From contig CP070677.1 in NCBI GenBank assembly GCA_020352495.1, forward strand, positions 2,080,313-2,115,909: a DNA stretch of 35,597 bases, given 5' to 3'. Each line of letters starts with the position of its first letter. Position 1 is the first letter of the stretch. The notes under the pieces were generated by a model. It searched no databases, was not told where the DNA came from, and saw nothing but the letters and a program-made list of their open reading frames with translations. The stretch is from Candidatus Latescibacterota bacterium. Its GTDB lineage: Bacteria > Krumholzibacteriota > Krumholzibacteriia > WVZY01. Both the position numbers and the translations under genes were made by a program. Shown in pieces: positions 34,222 to 35,597 of the stretch.

Positions 34222-34312
34222 GGATCAACGCACCCGTTTCCGCTCCTGGTCCTCACGCGCGCGGGCACAGAAGCGCGCGTTGCGGAAGTCGCGTCAACGG
34301 GCGCGTTGATCC
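34222..34312. repeat. Large nested hairpin between convergent operons
   Basis: GGATCAACGCACCCG (34222-34236) pairs with CGGGCGCGTTGATCC (34298-34312) at 14 of 15 positions. TTCCGC (34238-34243) pairs with GCGGAA (34282-34287), and ACGCGCGC (34255-34262) with GCGCGCGT (34273-34280) around a ten-base loop. The element lies 11 bases after the last plus-strand gene and about 130 before the end of the minus-strand DUF4249 gene. It may serve as a two-way terminator, but T-tracts are weak. The remaining 34313-34439 shows nothing recognisable. Confidence 0.7.
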
Positions 34313-34439
34313 TCATTTCTACCGGTACTACACGGCGCCATTCAGGCGCGCAGATCTGTTTTCGACGTGGAGACACAAGAAAAATGCGATCCTATTTTTG
34401 GGAAGGTAGGTGTTTGGGGCTCTTGCCGTAATCGTTCGC

Positions 34440-35375
34440 CTACGGACGCGGATGAACAAAGAAGCCGATGGAGTCTACGGAGGCGGATCCAAAGAGCCCG
34501 ATCCCGCCCTCGACATTGAAGCTGGGGCGCTCGAAGTAGTCTCCGATCTCACCCCCAAAGCCGGGGCCAAACTCGGGGAGTGTGAGAATCAGCTCGTACC
34601 AGTTTTCGTCTACCGAATACATACGGATCTTGTATCGTCCCTCGAAGAAAATCGTAAACCACGGAAGCCGCACCATGCCTTCGGGCGCCTCAAAGGCCGG
34701 CGAGGAGATCTCGCGCTGGAGATCATCGAAATCTTCCTCCTCGAAGAACTCGGGATCGATCACAAAATCCGACGTCAGATCAAGACTCAGTATCCCGATG
34801 TGAAACCCGGGACCGTCCCCCCGTTCAAACCGACCCTCGAGCAATCCCTCGGTGTACACGAGCTGGTTTTCGGGAGCGCCATACACAGCCTCGCCGAGTT
34901 CATCATATGTCCGTAGCCTCCGCTGCACGTTGGCTCCCTCGTCATCGAGGAGCACCCACTCGGACACGGCGAATCGCTCCGGGGTTGTGGTGGTCGCCCT
35001 GACCGTTTCGCCTTTTGCTGTCGTCACACGAAGCTCGTATGTCGTTTCGGGCTGGACTTCGAGGGTGTCGTGAGTAACGGGGACATACGCGCCCCGGCCG
35101 GGTGTTTCACCGTATTCGACGAGCGGGCCATCCGGGTGGACATATACGGTGATCGTGGCATCGCGTTCGGCGCCAACCCTCGGGTCGTATGCCGTATTTG
35201 GCATTGTGGCGCGGCTCAGGAGAATCATCGGGAGCGGCTGGTCCACAATAAGCAACCCATCGACGACGAGTGTGCCGATGTCACTCGGCGCAAAGAAATC
35301 CTCCGCCGGCCGGTCGGTCGAACAACCGGATATCGCCCACAGTCCGAAGATTATAATCGCAAGCCAACGCATCAT
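34440..35375 (-). CDS. DUF4249-like outer-membrane-associated lipoprotein
   Basis: The 311-residue protein starts with a lipoprotein signal: basic MMRW, a hydrophobic core and lipobox AISGC, with Cys18 as the lipidated residue. The mature part reads TLVVDGLLIVDQPLPMILLSR, then beta-rich segments (TYELRVTTAKGETVRATTTTP) and the end EGGIGLFGSASVDS, which matches the DUF4249 pattern known mainly from Bacteroidota, where it accompanies TonB-dependent receptors. Function is unknown; a surface partner of the receptor is inferred. I chose ATG 35375 because the signal begins there; the frame extends 14 codons more. It lies 64 bases downstream of the outer-membrane barrel gene end on the same strand. 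Confidence 0.8.
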   Translation of the reverse strand: MMRWLAIIIFGLWAISGCSTDRPAEDFFAPSDIGTLVVDGLLIVDQPLPMILLSRATMPNTAYDPRVGAERDATITVYVHPDGPLVEYGETPGRGAYVPVTHDTLEVQPETTYELRVTTAKGETVRATTTTPERFAVSEWVLLDDEGANVQRRLRTYDELGEAVYGAPENQLVYTEGLLEGRFERGDGPGFHIGILSLDLTSDFVIDPEFFEEEDFDDLQREISSPAFEAPEGMVRLPWFTIFFEGRYKIRMYSVDENWYELILTLPEFGPGFGGEIGDYFERPSFNVEGGIGLFGSASVDSIGFFVHPRP

Positions 35376-35439
35376 TTGATTGCTCGATCTGAGCCGATAT
35401 CGAACATGATCGCACATATCGGACGCATCACCCTTTTTT

Positions 35440-35597
35440 CTAGAATTTAATTCTCACTCCCAAACTCGGGACGATCGGCAGCATTTTCACCACCGTGACA
35501 TCCACCTCTCCGTCCTCTTCCCCTCAGCTTCGAGAGGTATGATGCTCCGACCATCGCCATGCTCTCCAGGCCGATGTCCTCGTTGGTCAGCGAGGGC
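35440..35597 (-). CDS. C-terminal end of an outer-membrane barrel protein (probable TonB-dependent receptor), partial, apparent frameshift
   Basis: Reading down to the TAG at 35440-35442, the last residues are VVKMLPIVPSLGVRIKF, an alternating pattern with a terminal Phe like the last strand of outer-membrane barrels; MLPIVPSLGV is a common ending of TonB-dependent receptors beside DUF4249 genes. That frame is closed by TGA at 35524-35526. Upstream, the frame offset by one reads SLTNEDIGLESMAMVGASYL as plausible coding sequence. A one-base indel in the G/A-rich stretch just below 35526 would join them. The rest of the gene lies outside the window, so a pseudogene, a sequencing error or a wrong frame call cannot be told apart. 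Confidence 0.6.

Noticed and set aside
1..35597. CRISPR array, transposase, prophage or integrase
   Set aside because: No regularly spaced repeats, and no transposase, integrase or phage structural protein was found on either strand.

Overview
The window reads as chromosomal DNA of a diderm bacterium of moderately high GC. Evidence for an outer membrane is a DUF4249-type lipoprotein next to the C-terminal strand of an outer-membrane barrel, a pairing typical of the Bacteroidota/FCB branch. However, most genes carry good Shine-Dalgarno (SD) sites and canonical TTGACA/TATAAT-type promoters, which is unlike most Bacteroidota. An uncultured FCB-type lineage (Krumholzibacteriota, Eisenbacteria, Latescibacterota or similar) is my guess, at low confidence.

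Region 1 (1-24824, all minus strand) is housekeeping. In transcription order it holds: a lysylphosphatidylglycerol-synthase-like membrane protein, cca, a small hypothetical gene, dnaK, tRNA-Val(GAC), thrS, infC-rpmI-rplT-pheS-pheT, a ZapB-like coiled coil, zapA, 6S RNA (ssrS), rny, ymdB, folD, xseA, xseB, ispA, a DUF212 membrane protein, dxs, nadK, recN and a partial tRNA-Arg(CCG). These cover translation, the Z-ring, RNA turnover, one-carbon metabolism, DNA repair and isoprenoid precursors. The 6S RNA lies between zapA and rny with its own promoter. infC has a promoter inside the end of thrS and a terminator hairpin in its leader, so attenuation of the infC-rpmI-rplT group is likely.

Region 2 (25175-34211, plus strand) is the unusual part. 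One strong promoter with a perfect palindrome over its start region reads into eight co-directional genes: a small ribbon-helix-helix (RHH)-like protein, a type I phosphodiesterase (alkaline phosphatase superfamily), an APS-kinase-like protein, three more type I phosphodiesterases, a second small RHH-like protein and a three-pass membrane protein. The four phosphodiesterases all keep the metal and nucleophile residues. Two look cytosolic, one is membrane-anchored and one is exported, probably as a lipoprotein. Both RHH-like proteins and the kinase end in the same short helix plus LGY(I/L) tail, which ties them together. No ATP sulfurylase or sulfotransferase is visible, and the kinase has changes in its substrate loop, so the real substrate is open. 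This is the best candidate for an undescribed system.

Region 3 (34212-35597) begins with a large nested hairpin between convergent operons. It continues on the minus strand with a DUF4249-like lipoprotein and the end of an outer-membrane barrel gene that appears frameshifted. Two other non-coding structures stand out: a promoter-led hairpin of about 103 bases downstream of cca, and the 91-base nested hairpin at 34222-34312.
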